The notes: a model not told the origin generated them from the sequence alone. Positions 21,952-35,514 are shown, counted from the first letter of the stretch. The stretch is 64,000 bases of DNA from Lepas anatifera (GCA_034440635.1 JAOTON010001947.1:62001-126000); one strand, 5' to 3'. A program made the numbers and translations.

Positions 21952-22389
21952 ATTCACAGTATGAAATCGTAGGCAGATAGACAAACATATATTTTTATTT
22001 CGGACTCAGTAATGGATACTGTTCCATACCATAAAGCAGAAAACATCATATCTTGACCTAAACTACACACATTTGCCACACACCTACAATGTATACAGAC
22101 ATAGGTTTGTACTGACATAGGTTTATACTTTGTCCTGCAATCGTCATGCCTCGGTGAAAACACAATTTTATGCGGCGTAACATTTATGGAGGTAGGCAAA
22201 AGTATTGCCGTTTTCAACTTGTTTGTTAAATGCCTTTTGACAAGAAAATAGGTTACCGATTAACTTATTTACTATGCCGGATGAGAAAAAATAGATCTGG
22301 TGTACTAAAAATACTTACTTAAGTGAGTAGTACCTAGTGAATATATTAATTTTTGTGATGTATTTGAAGTAGTGACGAAGTGGAATTCT

Positions 22390-22750
22390 ACATGGACACT
22401 ACCTTTGTGGCGCCGACCAAACACTTGCACCCGCTGTGGCGCAAGACTGAGCGTCGAGCACGTTCTCTCAGACACTGATGCCTGTGCGGCTACGCGAAGT
22501 GCGTAACCGCTTCCTCTCTAGGCAAACGATGGCTGAGATTCTTGGTAAACACCCAACAGAGACTTTAACGCGTTTTATCTACTTGACTGAGATAGGTTTC
22601 CTATATTTACAGCCCATACAGGGCTTGGTGGGTGACAGGCCCGAGTCTGGGCCATTCCTAGCTGCCCGTTAGCTTGAACCAACAACAGGCGTAATCCAAG
22701 ACTACTAACTGACCTGATAGGCGCGCTATATGGCCCTGGCAGCCGAAGCG
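22390..22750 (+). pseudogene. 3' fragment of an I-group LINE
   Basis: The translation contains the C-terminal Cys/His motif CTRCGARLSVEHVL and, after a frameshift, a tail (RNRFLSRQTMAEILGKHP, then LTEIGFLY) similar in layout to the C-terminus of the LINE at 35515-39215 (CQRCAAPLSVRHVLVSC, then ELIGRDSS, YLREIDF). The 3' UTR ends with GGCGCGCTATATGGCC...GCGCCCTAAAGACC, paralleling GGCGCTATATGACC...GGCGCCCCTAAAACC of that LINE. It is a 5'-truncated, dead copy of a related family. Confidence 0.7.
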
Positions 22751-23121
22751 CCCTAAAGACCACACGTAGTGACAGAAGTCCAGGTTAAAAGGGAGAGCGT
22801 CTTAAACTTACTGCATAAACGTCACTCCGGGTTTCACCGACGGGAGAATCACGATTTTTCGATGAGGTTTAGGGTGGAGGGGGACGAAAAGAAAGGTCGC
22901 CCCTTGGTTACCGTGCAGAGGAGGAAGGGCATGGTCCGGATGGCCCCTCTTGAAACCGCGCCTGTTTCAGCTATCTGGTAGGATTGGATACTGCTGAAAA
23001 GCACACTGTATTTTGGCACAAGAAAGTTCGCTCGGGTTCGTTTACATTACACCGACCTTTTTATGTAGGTGCTACATAAATATATTCACATACGCATCGC
23101 CACCGACAAAAAGTGTGGGGG

Positions 23122-23273
23122 CAGTGGCGGATACAAGGGGGCAAGGGGATTCTTAAGCCCCCCCCATTCCCGAGTCCCTATATCTGATGCATAACCGGTG
23201 GCTGTTCCGGGGCAATTGCGGAGGAGGCTTGAACCCCTAGCCCCCCCCAAATACTGTCCTGGATCTGCCACTG
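23122..23273. mobile_element. Short hAT-type MITE, GTGGCGGATCCA type
   Basis: 152 bp between CAGTGGCGGATACA and TGGATCTGCCACTG, which are inverted apart from one or two bases. G-rich flanks prevent a clear target duplication from being read. Confidence 0.5.
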
Positions 23274-26200
23274 GGGGAAGGAGAGGGGAAGCAGTCAGTC
23301 TAAAACCTCCTACCTCCTGTTGACATGAAACTCTTCTACCTAGATGTAAAAAATCAATATTTTCCATAACATCTTTTCTCGATAGTATCTCTTACACTAT
23401 CGCGAAAATGGGATAGAGACTGTACTAAACCGATTGTTTCATCACTGGATAGGACACATCCAATTAGGCGGCAGGTTCTTCAGCGGGGGCGCGCTGGCTG
23501 GATTTACGGCCTGGTCCATTCATTAAGGGCGGCTGCAGCCGGGGCGGCCGAGTAGAGGAGTGGGTGCTAACGCTGGTGTCGATACCGATTCCTGGCACGC
23601 CCCAGCAAGACGATATCATCTCCCCCTCTCTATCAGGCCAGCCGTCTGATCAATGGGGCCACCACCCGCAGCAATCGGTGCGATTTTGTACGGCTTGCAA
23701 CAGATATTGCTCATTGCAGAGGCCAATTGGATGATCGAGTCCATTGAGCCTGGGGAAGTGGTTGGCAGAGCCCTTGTGTTATCCGGCGTCTCCGTCATCG
23801 TAAAAACTGCCTCAGCTGCAACTGACACATTTGTAAATCTTTGGAGAACGGCTAGGAGAGGTTTGTAAGTAAGGCAAGGCAAAGTTTTGCAAGCATGGTT
23901 AATATTAGGAGTGGAATTGATTATGCACAGTTTTCAGACTTCCAAAACTGATACTATAACTAAAAACTATTGAATTTAATGACTGATTTAATTCTAGTCC
24001 AAACCTTCCACATCTGAGACTAAACTGACGCTTACAGTCCTATCCTGTAATTGTTTCGTGTAACTGCTCCCGTCCTGTCCTGTTTAAGTAACTATTCTGT
24101 GTTCTGCCCTGTTAGAGATCGATCTGCCTGCTGTGAGTTACGATTTTCTGTAGAGAGGTGCCATGGAAAAGGTGGTAGATTACGGTCTATTCCGATCATT
24201 TCCACTGACACTGAAATCGGATAGTGGCACTAACAACGAGTAGCTTATTACATCCATGCAGCCCAGTAAAGGTCAGCAGGATCTTAGAGATCTCTTCTCG
24301 ATCCGGGGGTCCTGGTTGGAAAGTTCGATATTGATACTTCAGTCGGGAGAGCGGGAAATACTTTAAAGACCTGATTTGCTGCTTTCAAGTATCAGTTTGG
24401 CTTTCGAACCCTCGAATTCACCAACGCCCACAAATGCAACGCAATCCTGACCTGAAGACTGCAAAGAGAGCAATCACTGTCGTCTGTGTTTAGTTTTGTT
24501 TTAAGGATTTCAACATAATCATCAACATGACGATCAAGAACTAGATAATTGGCAAACTTGTAAGACTGCGATCTCTTTTTGTTTGGACGAGATTCCTGCG
24601 GCTGCGGCCACAGTTCAAAGGAGTGTTCCACATCGATAATTGTGTTTGGAGTGAAATAGGTAGCCGTTCTGAAGAGTGCGTCAATAAATCTCCTCTGGCA
24701 TATTTTATTTCGCTCAAAGCCCCAAGGATAAAATTTCCAGGCGATTTTAAGGTCTGCATGAACGCGCCTGTTGTAATATTTCTCAAATATTGAAGGAATC
24801 TTTTCCATTCGGTTGCTGTGTTTGCAACAGTTTGGTCTATATCTTAAGCCCCTTCCACTCATGAAAAATGTCATGCTAGCGAGCGAGACATCCTGGTTGG
24901 ACTGATCTAACCCTCCTCATCGAATTCGAGGGGTCGGGAGCCGAACTAATCCTTTAAAACATTCAATCAGGTCTTTTGTTTTTGATGACGTCAGAAATTG
25001 TAAGAAAAAGACAAAGTTTTATTCGGAACGCCGAAGGCCATTCCAAAAACTAGTTTCGTGACTTTCAGATCTATGCTTACCATAAACAGTGATTTCTGAA
25101 GCTTCAATAAAGCGGAACACTCCCTTTAGGGAACGCTGGCAAATGTACATACCTTGGGACGTTAAACCGAATCAGGCTTAACTTTTCCCGCAAGCCTGCT
25201 GGTACGAGTTAACGATTGGGTCTGTTCTATTATTGGATACGCTTAATCACCGCTCAATGTGCGTGCTCCTCTTTAGAGAAAAACCCGCTGCAGGTTTGTC
25301 CTTGTTTCCGCAAAGCACTGCAAACCTTTCATATGTCAAAGCCTCCCACTTCCCCCAAGTGTGAATAATACTGCGCTGTTACTACCACTTTGGCAATCTT
25401 CTATCAGCGAGCCGCGTCTTTTAGTGTCAGAGTTTGGGTCCCGGCGACCATTGCCAGCGCACTAAGCTGGCCGCCGCTGTCTGGCGTAAAGGTCAGTGGA
25501 AACAAGATGGCCAGCGGACTGTGATGCGTGAAACTCTTCTCTTCTTCATGTTATTTATAGCCGGAAAAACTTTCAAACACCACTCTTCACCTATTGCGAA
25601 AGCAGATTCCAAAGCACGAAAAAATTGTGATCGTAAAATTTTGCCCGGTGTAACTAAATACCAATGAATTAAAACTATTCGAAGGCGGTGGCTCGTGTCG
25701 GCGGGGGCACGAACGGGTTATCGAAGGGAAGGCAGTTTTGGGGGACGCTACTGACAGACCCCCCCTCCCCCAGGCGGCCATCTGAGCCTGGCCGCCGCCA
25801 GACAGAGCGGAGGCCCCGGCATCCCCAACATGGCCATCTGTCAGGACTCGGCTGACGTTTGTGGCCGGCCTGATGTCGGCTCGTGAAAACGAAATGGAAT
25901 CACTGTCACAACACTCATGCTGGGTACATCTACTTTGCCGTCGACTGTCCGTCCTACGTGGCCAGCGCAGTTGTAGGTGTTGAGTGATTTAGTTTTGCTG
26001 ACTGCAGTTCCCCGAAATCGGCTGATCTTGCGTGACGTACGACACTGGCAGGCATGAGGCGTCCCGAATCCCGCAAAAAGTGTGTCAAAGCTACCATAAA
26101 CTTTGATTAGCTTTATCTATCAATCTTCATTGGTTTTAGACTGTCAACGGAAGATTGAGCACTATTCGAGAATTTTTATTCCCGTAATAGGTTTCGTGCT

Positions 26201-29200
26201 TTTGGACAACTCCACAGCACAGCTAATTGTACACACTAACTTTCTGCGAAATTGCATCACTAGATAGCCAAGAGGGGAGCTTTTGAACTACATTTTGATG
26301 GCACCTTGTAAATAATATATTTATATACCGAAATGTTTACCTCTCAGTTTGATTAGGCCCTCCAGTTAGCCAAGAAACAAAATGTTCCCCATGACATGCA
26401 TAATAAGAGTGCCTGGCGCAAAACCTACGTCAAATCCAACACTTGTGGTATGTTGCCGACATGGAACCTTGGTCAACCATGAGTTGCGCAAGCACTGTTA
26501 TGAAAAAGTCAAGGACACCGCCTTCGTGTAGTTGACCGAGCGTTAGCGGCGACAAAAAGACGGCCGTGCATATCGTCTCCATCTGGGGCGTGCGTTTGCA
26601 TGCTAAGTGCGGCTCCAAACACGATCGCGTCCCGCCGAGCTTCCACCGCCAGTCTGGAGGGCACAAGTCCGCGCACACCGGCCGGCATATCAATAACATG
26701 ACAAAAACACCGCGTTTCAAAGAGAGGCCCGGGAATAAACCTGCACCCTCCGGCGAAGTAGGAAGGGTCTGAGCAGGGTCTGCGCACGAGAGGCAAGCTA
26801 CATGGCTTGCGGATTTGCCAACGTGGATAACAAATGAATAACCCCAAATCAAATTATGCTCTCGTATCTTCCCCGTCGCGTCGTAATCCGGTAAATGAAG
26901 CTGATGACGACAGCGCAGTGTCTAGTTAGCAGCGGGGGCCCGATGGGACAGGTGAATGGCGGTTGACGCGTGGACGATGTCGCGTCAGCGCTGACCGCGG
27001 TGCCAGACACCGGCGTCGGCGTCCGTATCGCCGCTCGTATCAGACGCAGACGGAGGGCGGCCGGCTGGCCATCAGTAACGCCGTCCACGCGCAGCGCCCA
27101 CCGCCGCCAACACAGCGACCACCCGCTGCGGCCCAGACGGCCTGCGCTCCCCACAGCGGAGCCGAAGCTGATAGAAGCGGCAGCGGTGACAAGAAACGGA
27201 AAGTTTTCCAGGTGTGAAAAGGTCGACCTCAATGGCTTACGATAATTTTAACGTTGCTTGTTAATTTTGAGCCTGTTTAAATCATTACTCCTGTCTCGTC
27301 TGTCAGCACCAATCAGAGGGTAGCATTGCGTTTAAGTGACGGGACTGTAGTCTCTAGGGAACTGGTCTTAAATGTTTTACACGCTGACGACCTGCTGATG
27401 TGCCACTGGAAAACAGAAACAGCACGACAGCAGCAGCCTACCATTTTGAGAATGGTAGATATGTTTCGTTTTCGTAGCAGACCAGAGATGCCCTTTGCGC
27501 TGATGTTGTCTTTCTGGGGTAGTGAGGTTACAGCCCTTGTTGACAAATCTTTGCTGGCAGACCGAACAGGGGTGTTTGTGTAGCTGAACGGTTGAATGCC
27601 TTTTTATTTCATGGTCGCATCTTTTAGTCGTTTTAATGATTCATATAGTTGAGATAATACTTTTCTCATAACAATTTCATCACATTTGATCGTCAAGTGT
27701 TTGCAGTCTTATGATCAAAACGTTTTCCAACCTTTTGCTGAGAGCTTGGGTGATCAAAGCGCTCTGCAGTATGAAAGAACGAAAGACACAGTGCCACAGC
27801 ACATTTTCCTGAAGAGATTAAACATGCAGGCAGAGTGTTGTCGTCCACGATCTCAAATTTCGCACACAGCAAAGGCCATATTAAACGGGATATAAGCGGA
27901 GTGCAGTGATTACGTTATTCGCTTCAGCTGGAGGCGCCTCGGCCGACGGGCATACGTCATGTAACATAGCCGTCGCCATGGCGCCAGTCCGACGAGCCTG
28001 CCCCTTCACTATCGTGCGACGAAGCGGCGCCGCACCGACCCAACGCTGATTTCTGAACCAATATGCAGCGACACTGAGAAACCCATCCAGAGTCCTGCCG
28101 CGTGGGTCAGACCGTCGAAGAGAGTCTTTTAAAACGCGTTTTGGAGTGAGATAGCACCTTTGTAGAGCGTGTCGAGAAACAACTGCTGACATATCCCATT
28201 TCAACCAAAGCTCCCGGTATTTAACTTCCGCACCATTTAAAGTCCGAATAAAGGTACTAAAGACTATTATTCAAACCATTCAACCTTTTTTCGACCCTTT
28301 CCATCTGGCCACGCATGTGACGTGATAAAGGTTAACCCGTACGTTGGAACTGGTGGGCGGTGGAGACGGTAGGCGGTAAACCGTTTGAACCGGGGCAGAT
28401 TACGGCGCGGGTGTTCGGCCCGTCAGAGCCTGAGCGGCACCGGCGACTGTCTATATTGGGCGCTGCAGCGCGGCAAAGCTAACCAACAACGTCACACCGC
28501 CGTGTCCATTGCCATCAGCTGCCCGTACCGCCCGAGCATCGTAGTTCTGCGGCGTCTCTGTATGATTGCTCATGCCGACCGCCGTTGCTGTCGAGAGGGA
28601 CGTCTGACGATTTCTGACGATTGCTGACGAAAAAGGGATGGGGTTCAGCCATTTTTGATGATTTCTGACAGAAAGAGGGGCTCGAACAGCCTCACATTTG
28701 GCTGACGTCATATGTGAACAGCACTTAGGAAGAGATGAAATATTTTAGCTGTGAGTGATTGAAGGTGGAAACAAAATGTGGTTTTCTTATTTCCAGCCTT
28801 TTATTGTCCACAAACAGTTATTTTTGGAATGCCGACAAAGTGATTCACTCCCTTAAAAATATATAAGTTCTGATTCTAGCACGAGGTCGAAAGGCAGCCC
28901 ACTTTCTTGTAACAATAGGCCAAGAGTGGCTCCATTAAATTGTGTCGTCGCCTGCATTCTTCCCAGCACCTTTCCAAACTTAAGGAACTGGAAAAGTCAG
29001 CCTTTGGTCCTGCTACCGCAAGCTATCCAATCACCAGCCTACGGAAACGTGTAATTCATTCCTAGCCAGCGAATACAGCCGAACAAGTCATGAAAAGGCA
29101 CGTGATTTCAAATATAATTATTTTACTGTCTTACAATATCGAAGTGTCATTACGGTCATTACTATGAAGTTCATGGACTTCAAACAATTTTATTACAAAA

Positions 29201-29720
29201 TTATTACACTGTAGAAAATAAGCACAAAATGTAATCGTACAGTTGGTTGCAGATGTTTAAGACCTTCAGGCAATATTTGACCGCGGTGTTTTGAGCGGGC
29301 AGGGGAAGCAGACCAGCAGCGGAAACCCATGTCCATTTACCTGTATTCATTCGGCCAGATACGTTATAAGAACGTTTTTGCGGTCTTAAATAATGCTACA
29401 GCCTCATGGAAATACGCAATGGTAAATTTGTCCTTAACTGCGATGTTTTTCAAGATTTTATAAAAAAATCCTTGTGAAAAATTAACATTCACCCAATAGT
29501 GCCCCCGCCCCCCCCCTCTTGTCGAGGGCAGGGGCGGGTCGAGCGCAGGGGCGCCATTCTGGTGGCGATACCCCTGCTGCCAGTTCAGTTGGTAGCTGGG
29601 GCGATACGCCTCTGAAGAATCAATGGTTCATTAGATAGATTTTGTACGGCATTTCGAGTAGAACAACCTACACTTCATAAAGAACGCAGTCCAGAAGTCG
29701 GTCCGTTTGCTAGGTGAGTT
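23274..29720. other. 6.4 kb without a recognised gene
   Basis: Only short ORFs occur. The longest, on the minus strand at 24392-24874 (160 codons), has no recognisable motif. Two CpG- and GC-rich patches (26945-27210 and 28340-28530) stand out from the AT-rich background and carry overlapping ORFs on both strands. They could be promoter or non-coding 5' exon of the receptor gene, which is transcribed leftward from this side, but nothing in the sequence proves it. Confidence 0.35.
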
Positions 29721-30156
29721 CAATGGTGGATTTAGGAGAGGGGAGGGGGCAAAAAAGGCATTTTCCTCCAAAAGGAAAAGCTCGGGGCAAAACTATGGTT
29801 CCCCCTCAAAGTTTTCGACATTCTTTTTGCCCCCGACTCCTTTTTAATTTCAAACTTTATCATCAAAACTAAAACAAACACTTTATCATCAAAACTTTGG
29901 TGCTTCAACTCTCAACTTCAAACACAACCAGTAAACTTTAGTTTAAACATTGGGCCTTGGATAGCAAAGCAAGCATCTTGTGGTCACATGTTTAACCCAC
30001 GACGTTTTTTTTGCTTTGGTTATAGAGTCTTGGGTTTTACCCCAAAAAATACCGTCTAGTTCAATTGTGGGATACTCTCTCCGCGTGTGGTTTATTTTTG
30101 CTTGTCGCTTTTTTTGCTTATCGACCTCCCAAACCTACCAGCTAGATCCGCCACTG
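29721..30156. mobile_element. hAT-type MITE, 436 bp
   Basis: The ends CAATGGTGGATTTAG and, read inward, CAGTGGCGGATCTAG form a 15 bp inverted repeat with three mismatches. The flanks GGTGAGTT (29713-29720) and GGTGAGTC (30157-30164) match at 7 of 8 bases, fitting a hAT target duplication. The interior has no transposase coding. Confidence 0.75.
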
Positions 30157-31207
30157 GGTGAGTCCGGTGTCAGATCGGTGTTCTCCTGTCAAGATCACGG
30201 CCTCAGAGTTCTAGTCCAATCACTGAATCCCATGGACCCCCTCCAGCTACCAGGAGCTGTGTACAGCTGCTGGAGCTGCTGTGTCTCTCCGCCAGCCGTA
30301 CTGCACCACCTCTAAGAATACTCGGCTTTTTCTAAATCTACCCCGGTCTTTTGTACGGCCTCAGGGATCCTCTCTTTAGGACTGGTCGGGCTCACGAGGC
30401 GTGTTCTCGCTGTCTGATTGGACGTCGGCATCGGGTGCACATTAGTGCGTCATGTGTGTTACAATGGTGATAAGTGGGTCCAAAGTTGGCGTGCTAAAAC
30501 TAACAAAGCCTGGAACGACAGCTAGCGCCGGGCGCAGATATATGGCGGTGAAGCACGAGTGACTCCGTTTTTGATTACACCCAGTCGTGTCAATATTTCC
30601 CCAGAGCTTCTAATGGCCACAGCAAGCGTGAACCCGGAAGTGCTACACTAATGGTATTCGCACCAGATTGGCATCTATCGATGATCGATAGATTTTCACT
30701 TTCAAGGCCCGCACAGCTGGATCCATGAACGCTGAGGCCATCGATTTATATTTTCAGCAAAGCCCAAGTCCAGGTTAAGGCGCTTACCTGAAATCCAAGG
30801 TCATTGGCTTTAAACTAACGCTTTGATTATTTCGACTGGCTCTGACAACTCGCTGAGGTTCGCCGTCTATCTTAACCAGAATATTGGTCGGGGAGAGGGG
30901 GAGATATGGATTGAAAAGGAGAAATAAAAAAATTGACTGATCATTCAATCAATGGCTTTTTATTAGGCGTTCTGTGCATAGCACCTTTGCCCGCCTCTAA
31001 AGGAGTGTGTGGGAGAATTTTAGAATTTTGTGTGAGGGTAAGCTACGTTAGTCTGTTAAAGCAATGGGAGTTATTTCAAGTAATGGGTTGCAAGATATTT
31101 TAGCTTGCAAATGGACGGTCGTGGCAATGGCATAGCCATGCCAAGGGGAGGTCTTTTAATAAGTTTAGACCCGCAGAGTGCGAAGGTTATTTCTGTGGTT
31201 GAAGACC
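30157..31207. other. No gene recognised
   Basis: Mixed sequence between a MITE and the tail of a LINE. The phrase AAACTAACGCTTTGA at 30815 recurs near the palindrome at 41958 and at 42146, which hints at a shared repeat that I cannot delimit. Confidence 0.35.
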
Positions 31208-31286
31208 TTAAATTTAGAGTTTGAAATTTAGAATTTGGAATTTAGAATTTGAAATTTAGAATTTGGAATTTAGAATTTAGAATTTT
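31208..31286. repeat. AT-rich tandem repeat, possible LINE 3' tail
   Basis: Alternating TTTAGAATTTGG and TTTGAAATTTAG units, about 80 bp. It lies beyond the 3' end of the minus-strand LINE and could be its simple-sequence tail (read as AAATTCTAAATT on that strand). Confidence 0.5.
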
Positions 31287-31759
31287 GTGTGTCAGCTATT
31301 GATGTCCGCTTGTATACGTTACTCGAAAACCTCCGTTAACTCAATAATTTCGTATTTTAGAAAGTGCGCTAAACACCTGGCCAGGGTGCCGCGAATTTAC
31401 CCTGCAACCCGGAGGTGAAGTTGCAGCTCCCTCTCCGGCTGGGCAGCCGCCGCGCAGAGAAAGAAGTGTGAGAGGATAGTTAGATTGTTAGTAAGAGTAT
31501 AGGTGTGGTTAGTATAGACCCGCAGTGAAAGGTATCACTGCGGTGAAGAAATCTAACCTATCTAACCTAACCTGATTTCAAAGTTAGCCTAGCATAACCT
31601 GTCCTTAGCCTACAATGAACCATTTAAAGGTTACAAAACTATTGCTTAAATTTCGCAGTGGATCATCTATGATTAGAAAATAGGCAAGTCCTACTTTGGG
31701 GGTGCACCATGCACCCTCATCATATATACTGGGAGGGGTGATTTATAGAAACTTCTCTA

Positions 31760-32400
31760 GCCCAGAGTCCTTTAGAAATGTAAAGACTTTTCGAGTAGCT
31801 CAGGATGGTCGTTTCCGAGCAGAGTTTTTAGGTCTACAGGGATGTTTTGGATTCGGCAGTAATCTAGCATGGGTTGCCGTTGGGTATTGTGCTGGGGACA
31901 ATCGATGAGAATGTGATGGGGATTCTCCATTGCGTCGCAGGTACCACAGGTACCCGCGTTCCAATAGGCATTTAATTTTGTGTGTCCATTTCTGAGTCTG
32001 GTTAGAATAACCTCGCGCCGGCGACTCTTTTGGTTTGAACTGGGCCAGTAGCCGATGTTAGGCTTGATATAGAATAGGTGGGCGCTGTGGTTTGTAGTCC
32101 AGTTATTTTGAATTTGCTTCCGGATGGTGTCCTGGAGGAGAGCTTTGCTATCGTCTCCAGACCACGTTAAGGGTGCGATCTCTCTAAGTTCTAGGGACTT
32201 TTTTGCCTGCTCATCGGCCTTCTCATTTCCTTGAATTTTGCAGTGGCCCGGGATCCAAGAAAAGAGACATCAGGGGTATCATCGATACCTTTCTGAATAT
32301 CTGCTATAACGTGGTGGCTGGGGTTGACTACGTTACTGACGGCCTGCAGGACAGATTTAGAGTCTGAACAGATGACGGCTGAGTTGATATTTTTGGGTTC
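31760..32400 (-). pseudogene. I-group LINE A, distal part: RNase H end and C-terminal zinc motif
   Basis: The minus strand reads the RNase H Asp block AVICSDSKSVLQAV, a frameshift near 32265, then a WxPGHC-like region, a long C-terminal domain (LRNGHTKLNAYWNAG) and CGTCDAMENPHHILIDC, the Cys-x2-Cys-x8-His-x4-Cys motif of I-group ORF2 ends. The stop lies near 31765. Its upstream half is displaced to 39654-41820 by the LINE inserted at 32401. It has decayed and cannot code a full protein. Confidence 0.85.
32385..32400 (+). repeat. Target-site duplication of LINE B, left copy
   Basis: TGATATTTTTGGGTTC, repeated at 39654-39668 as TGATATTTTGGGTTC (one T fewer in the T run). It brackets LINE B exactly. 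Confidence 0.85.
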
Positions 32401-33626
32401 CCCGCAGGGGACCAATTTTCATCTGCTGGACTTGTTGGCACCTGCTGACTGGTCCGGCACATGGATAATTGGGTACGGGATGTGACGACACCCGCGACCC
32501 CAGTTGGCAGAATGGGTTTCGCCCCCGCCTTCGGGCGAGAGGCCAAATCGAAACTGCCATCCTCATCCTTTCCTGGCCTTCCTAAATTCAAATCCCACCA
32601 ACTCCTTGTTCCTTTTCCTCTTCTTTCCTTATTTCCTTGTGTATCCATGCCTTTCCACCCGTATCCTTTCTGTCCACTCCTAAATACCCCTCCTATCCAC
32701 TGTCTGCGATGTCTGGCCCGGCGTATCTCCGTGGGTGGCGGGGATGTGTGCACTCTTGCTCGTCTTGAGTGTGGACATCTCGGTCGCGTGTGGCGCGCGG
32801 CTGGGCTGGACAGCGCAGACCGACCCTCTTCCTTTTCCAACCCATAACTTCCCAGTTACCCATTTTTTCCCAGTGTCATGGGCGTCCCCGCACGTGCCTA
32901 TGATTCCTGGATGGTCTGGGTGTATGTGGGCCTCCGGCTCGTGTGGCTGGCGATTGGATTCCTCTAATCGCCGGCCCTGCGGGCCGGGGGCTCGCTTCTC
33001 TCGGACCAGCCGGGAATCAGTTGTGACGAGCAGGTGGTAGTCACCTGCTCCGATGAGGCCGTGCGAGGGCGCCTGTCTTTTTAAGGTGAGCTGCGCACCG
33101 ACCCGTACCCCGGGATGAAGGAGTCCTGGTAGCTGAGCTGAGGGAGGCGCTGTGTTCGTTCGTCGTCCTCTAGCAACACTCTACTTTGGTCTGGATTTCC
33201 GCAAGGGCGGGGAACTCTTGAGGGCATCGACAAGAGTAGCAGCATTGTAAAAGTCTGTCGGCCTTTGGTGGGGCTCGGCTGCCCCTCCCTCCTTGGGTGA
33301 GGTCCCAACTTCACCCGGGGAGGGTGGGATGTCCGGGCTCCGCCGGGGTCGTCTAGGCTAGGTGCAAGGGGGACCGCCGTCGGGGCAGGGGGTTTGGTGA
33401 GTCTCTCTCCCCCTCTGTAGCGGCGGCGTCTCCCCCGTATAATTCACCGGCACGTCGGCACGCCTAGTAGCACCCTCGTTGGAAGGGGGACGTGCTCGTG
33501 TGGATTGAATATAAATCTCACCCTCATGGCAACCTCATACACAAAACCCCTCCACCCCCACCCAACCCCGTCCTGGACCAGCCTACTGTTGGCCCTTCCC
33601 GCTCTCAGGTTGGTGGACCCGCACCC

Positions 33627-35255
33627 ATGGGTTCCAATGCACCGTCTCGTTCAGCCGCGGCAATACTGCCGAAACCGTCATGTCCCCGCGTTGTGATCAT
33701 ACGGGGCCTAGATGGTCCCTTGTCATCCCTTTCGCCCTTCCAGCGCAGAGAAGCGTGTGACCGCATGGGTCGAGTAAAAATTGCCAACGCCTTCGTGACA
33801 GCTTGAGGTCGAGTTTGTTAAGTATGAGGACGCCGAACGTGCATTAAGGGTAACAAGTCTGACATACTCAAAGCGTAGTCCAGGCGGAAAGCAAACAATA
33901 ACAACTAATGTGTCAATTACTCCACATCTCACCAAAAACTTTTCAAAGGGTGTGATCAGATGTGCAGAGTTGAGAGATGTTTCGGAAGAGGACATTGTAG
34001 AAGGTCTGAGTAGCTTCGGAGTAGTTGGAGCAAGAAAACTGAGGTTTAGAAAGAATGGCGAGTTGATGGAAACAGACACCGTGATGTTGACTTTTGACAG
34101 AACTGATCGACCAGACCATGTGATCGTCGGATATGTCAGGACTGGGGTGAGGCCATACGTGCCAAACCCTATGCGATGTTTTAACTGTCAACGGTACGGT
34201 CACACGTCTTCCTCCTGTAGAGGTAAAAAGCTGTGTAGCTGGTGCGGCTGCGAAGAACATACAAAGAACGACTGTGACAAAGAGTCGCCGTACTGCGTGA
34301 ACTGCAGGGGCGCCCACTCTGCCTTCGACAAGGAATGTCCCGCTTTTAAGCGGGAGAAGGAGATTATCTCTCTGATGGTAGCTCGAAATGTGAGTTTCCG
34401 TGAGGCCAGGGAGGCTTATGAGGTCTCCCATCCTCGGCAGTCTTACTCACAGGTGACCGCCGCCGCTAGGACCCGCGTTCCTTCAGCAGCGGTCAACGCA
34501 GCCTCCATGATGACGCGGGAGGAGACCATCCAATCCCTCTCCGTGGCGGACTTTGTCCGTCTGGCTGGGAGGATGGGGCTGGTTTTCACTAACCAGCCCG
34601 CTGCCCCGGTACCTGAGCCGGAGGTGGTGCCTCCTCCACCCCCACGGCCCCGGCTCCGGCCGGTGGCGGGGAACTGGGCCGGGATTCTTCCCCGCCCTTC
34701 CCTCCCCGGCCCCGTCTGCGGCCGGGGGCCGGAGCGGGCCTCTGCTCCGGCCGCGGACTCGGGTCGGGATGGTGCCCCGACCCTGAGCCTCCGGACGGTT
34801 CCGGAGGCTGGACAACTGTTGGCCGGGGAGGAAGACAGGCCTCCACGGTCAGACGTAAAAACTGGTCTCCAATTGGGGTACCGGCTCCCGGTCCTCCGCC
34901 CGGTGGACAGGGGACCACCCGTGACACTGACTCCCCAAACACACAAGTGCAGACACTGCGAGCCGCATTCGAGGGTCCGGTGCCGGCACGTGGGAGCACC
35001 AAGCGCCCTGCCGCCTCGCCTCAGGACCGTGATGCTACCTCTGTTAGCCGCGCTCGCTCCTGCTCAAGCGGCAGCGAAAGGAGCTCATTCACCCGGGAAG
35101 GCAGGCAAAGTGGGCCTCTCCCTATACCCCCAAAAAGCACCATGGGCCTCCAGGCCCTCACTGGAAATAGTGATTGGCCTGCAGCCAAAGCCTGTTTCCC
35201 TTTTACACATGAACTATATCTCACCGTTGAATTGCGGAGACCTTCGGACTAACCT
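33627..35255 (+). pseudogene. LINE B ORF1, gag-like nucleic-acid-binding protein
   Basis: The N-terminus (frame of ATG 33627) runs to a frameshift near 33805 and continues in the frame open to 35382. Three zinc knuckles follow: CFNCQRYGHTSSSC, CSWCGCEEHTKNDC and CVNCRGAHSAFDKEC. A Pro-rich region (about 34600-34700) comes next, and a second shift near 34850 moves the coding-like reading to the frame covering 34947-35252 (Ser/Arg-rich, then SGPLPIPPKS). Such proteins bind element RNA in the ribonucleoprotein. The start is uncertain; 33627 is the first plausible ATG in frame. Confidence 0.75.
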
Positions 35256-35514
35256 TTTGAACCTGCAGAGTACTCCACTTGAACATAATGCCTATGTCCC
35301 ATATGTACAGGAGACAATGTTGCCTCCTGGAAACACTCTTAGTTTACGACACTTTCAGACCCCCAAAAATTGTTTTTGGTAGCACTTTGCTACGGTGGTT
35401 TTGCGGTGGCGACCCACCACTCCGCTCTATGCATTCCTGCCTGCTTCGACACAGCTCAACGGGTTATGGCCGTCTGGGTGGACATAAGCTGCACCCCTCC
35501 CTACCACCTTCCTC

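Noticed and set aside
24392..24874. 160-codon minus-strand ORF
   Set aside because: Longest ORF in a 6 kb empty stretch, but no motif, no conserved neighbour and no splice context; length is possible by chance.
31208..31286. Possible CRISPR-like array
   Set aside because: Simple AT-rich tandem repeat without unique spacers, in a eukaryotic context.
32461..32847. 128-codon ORF in the 5' UTR of LINE B
   Set aside because: Pyrimidine-rich untranslated leader; no similarity to ORF1 and no conserved motif.
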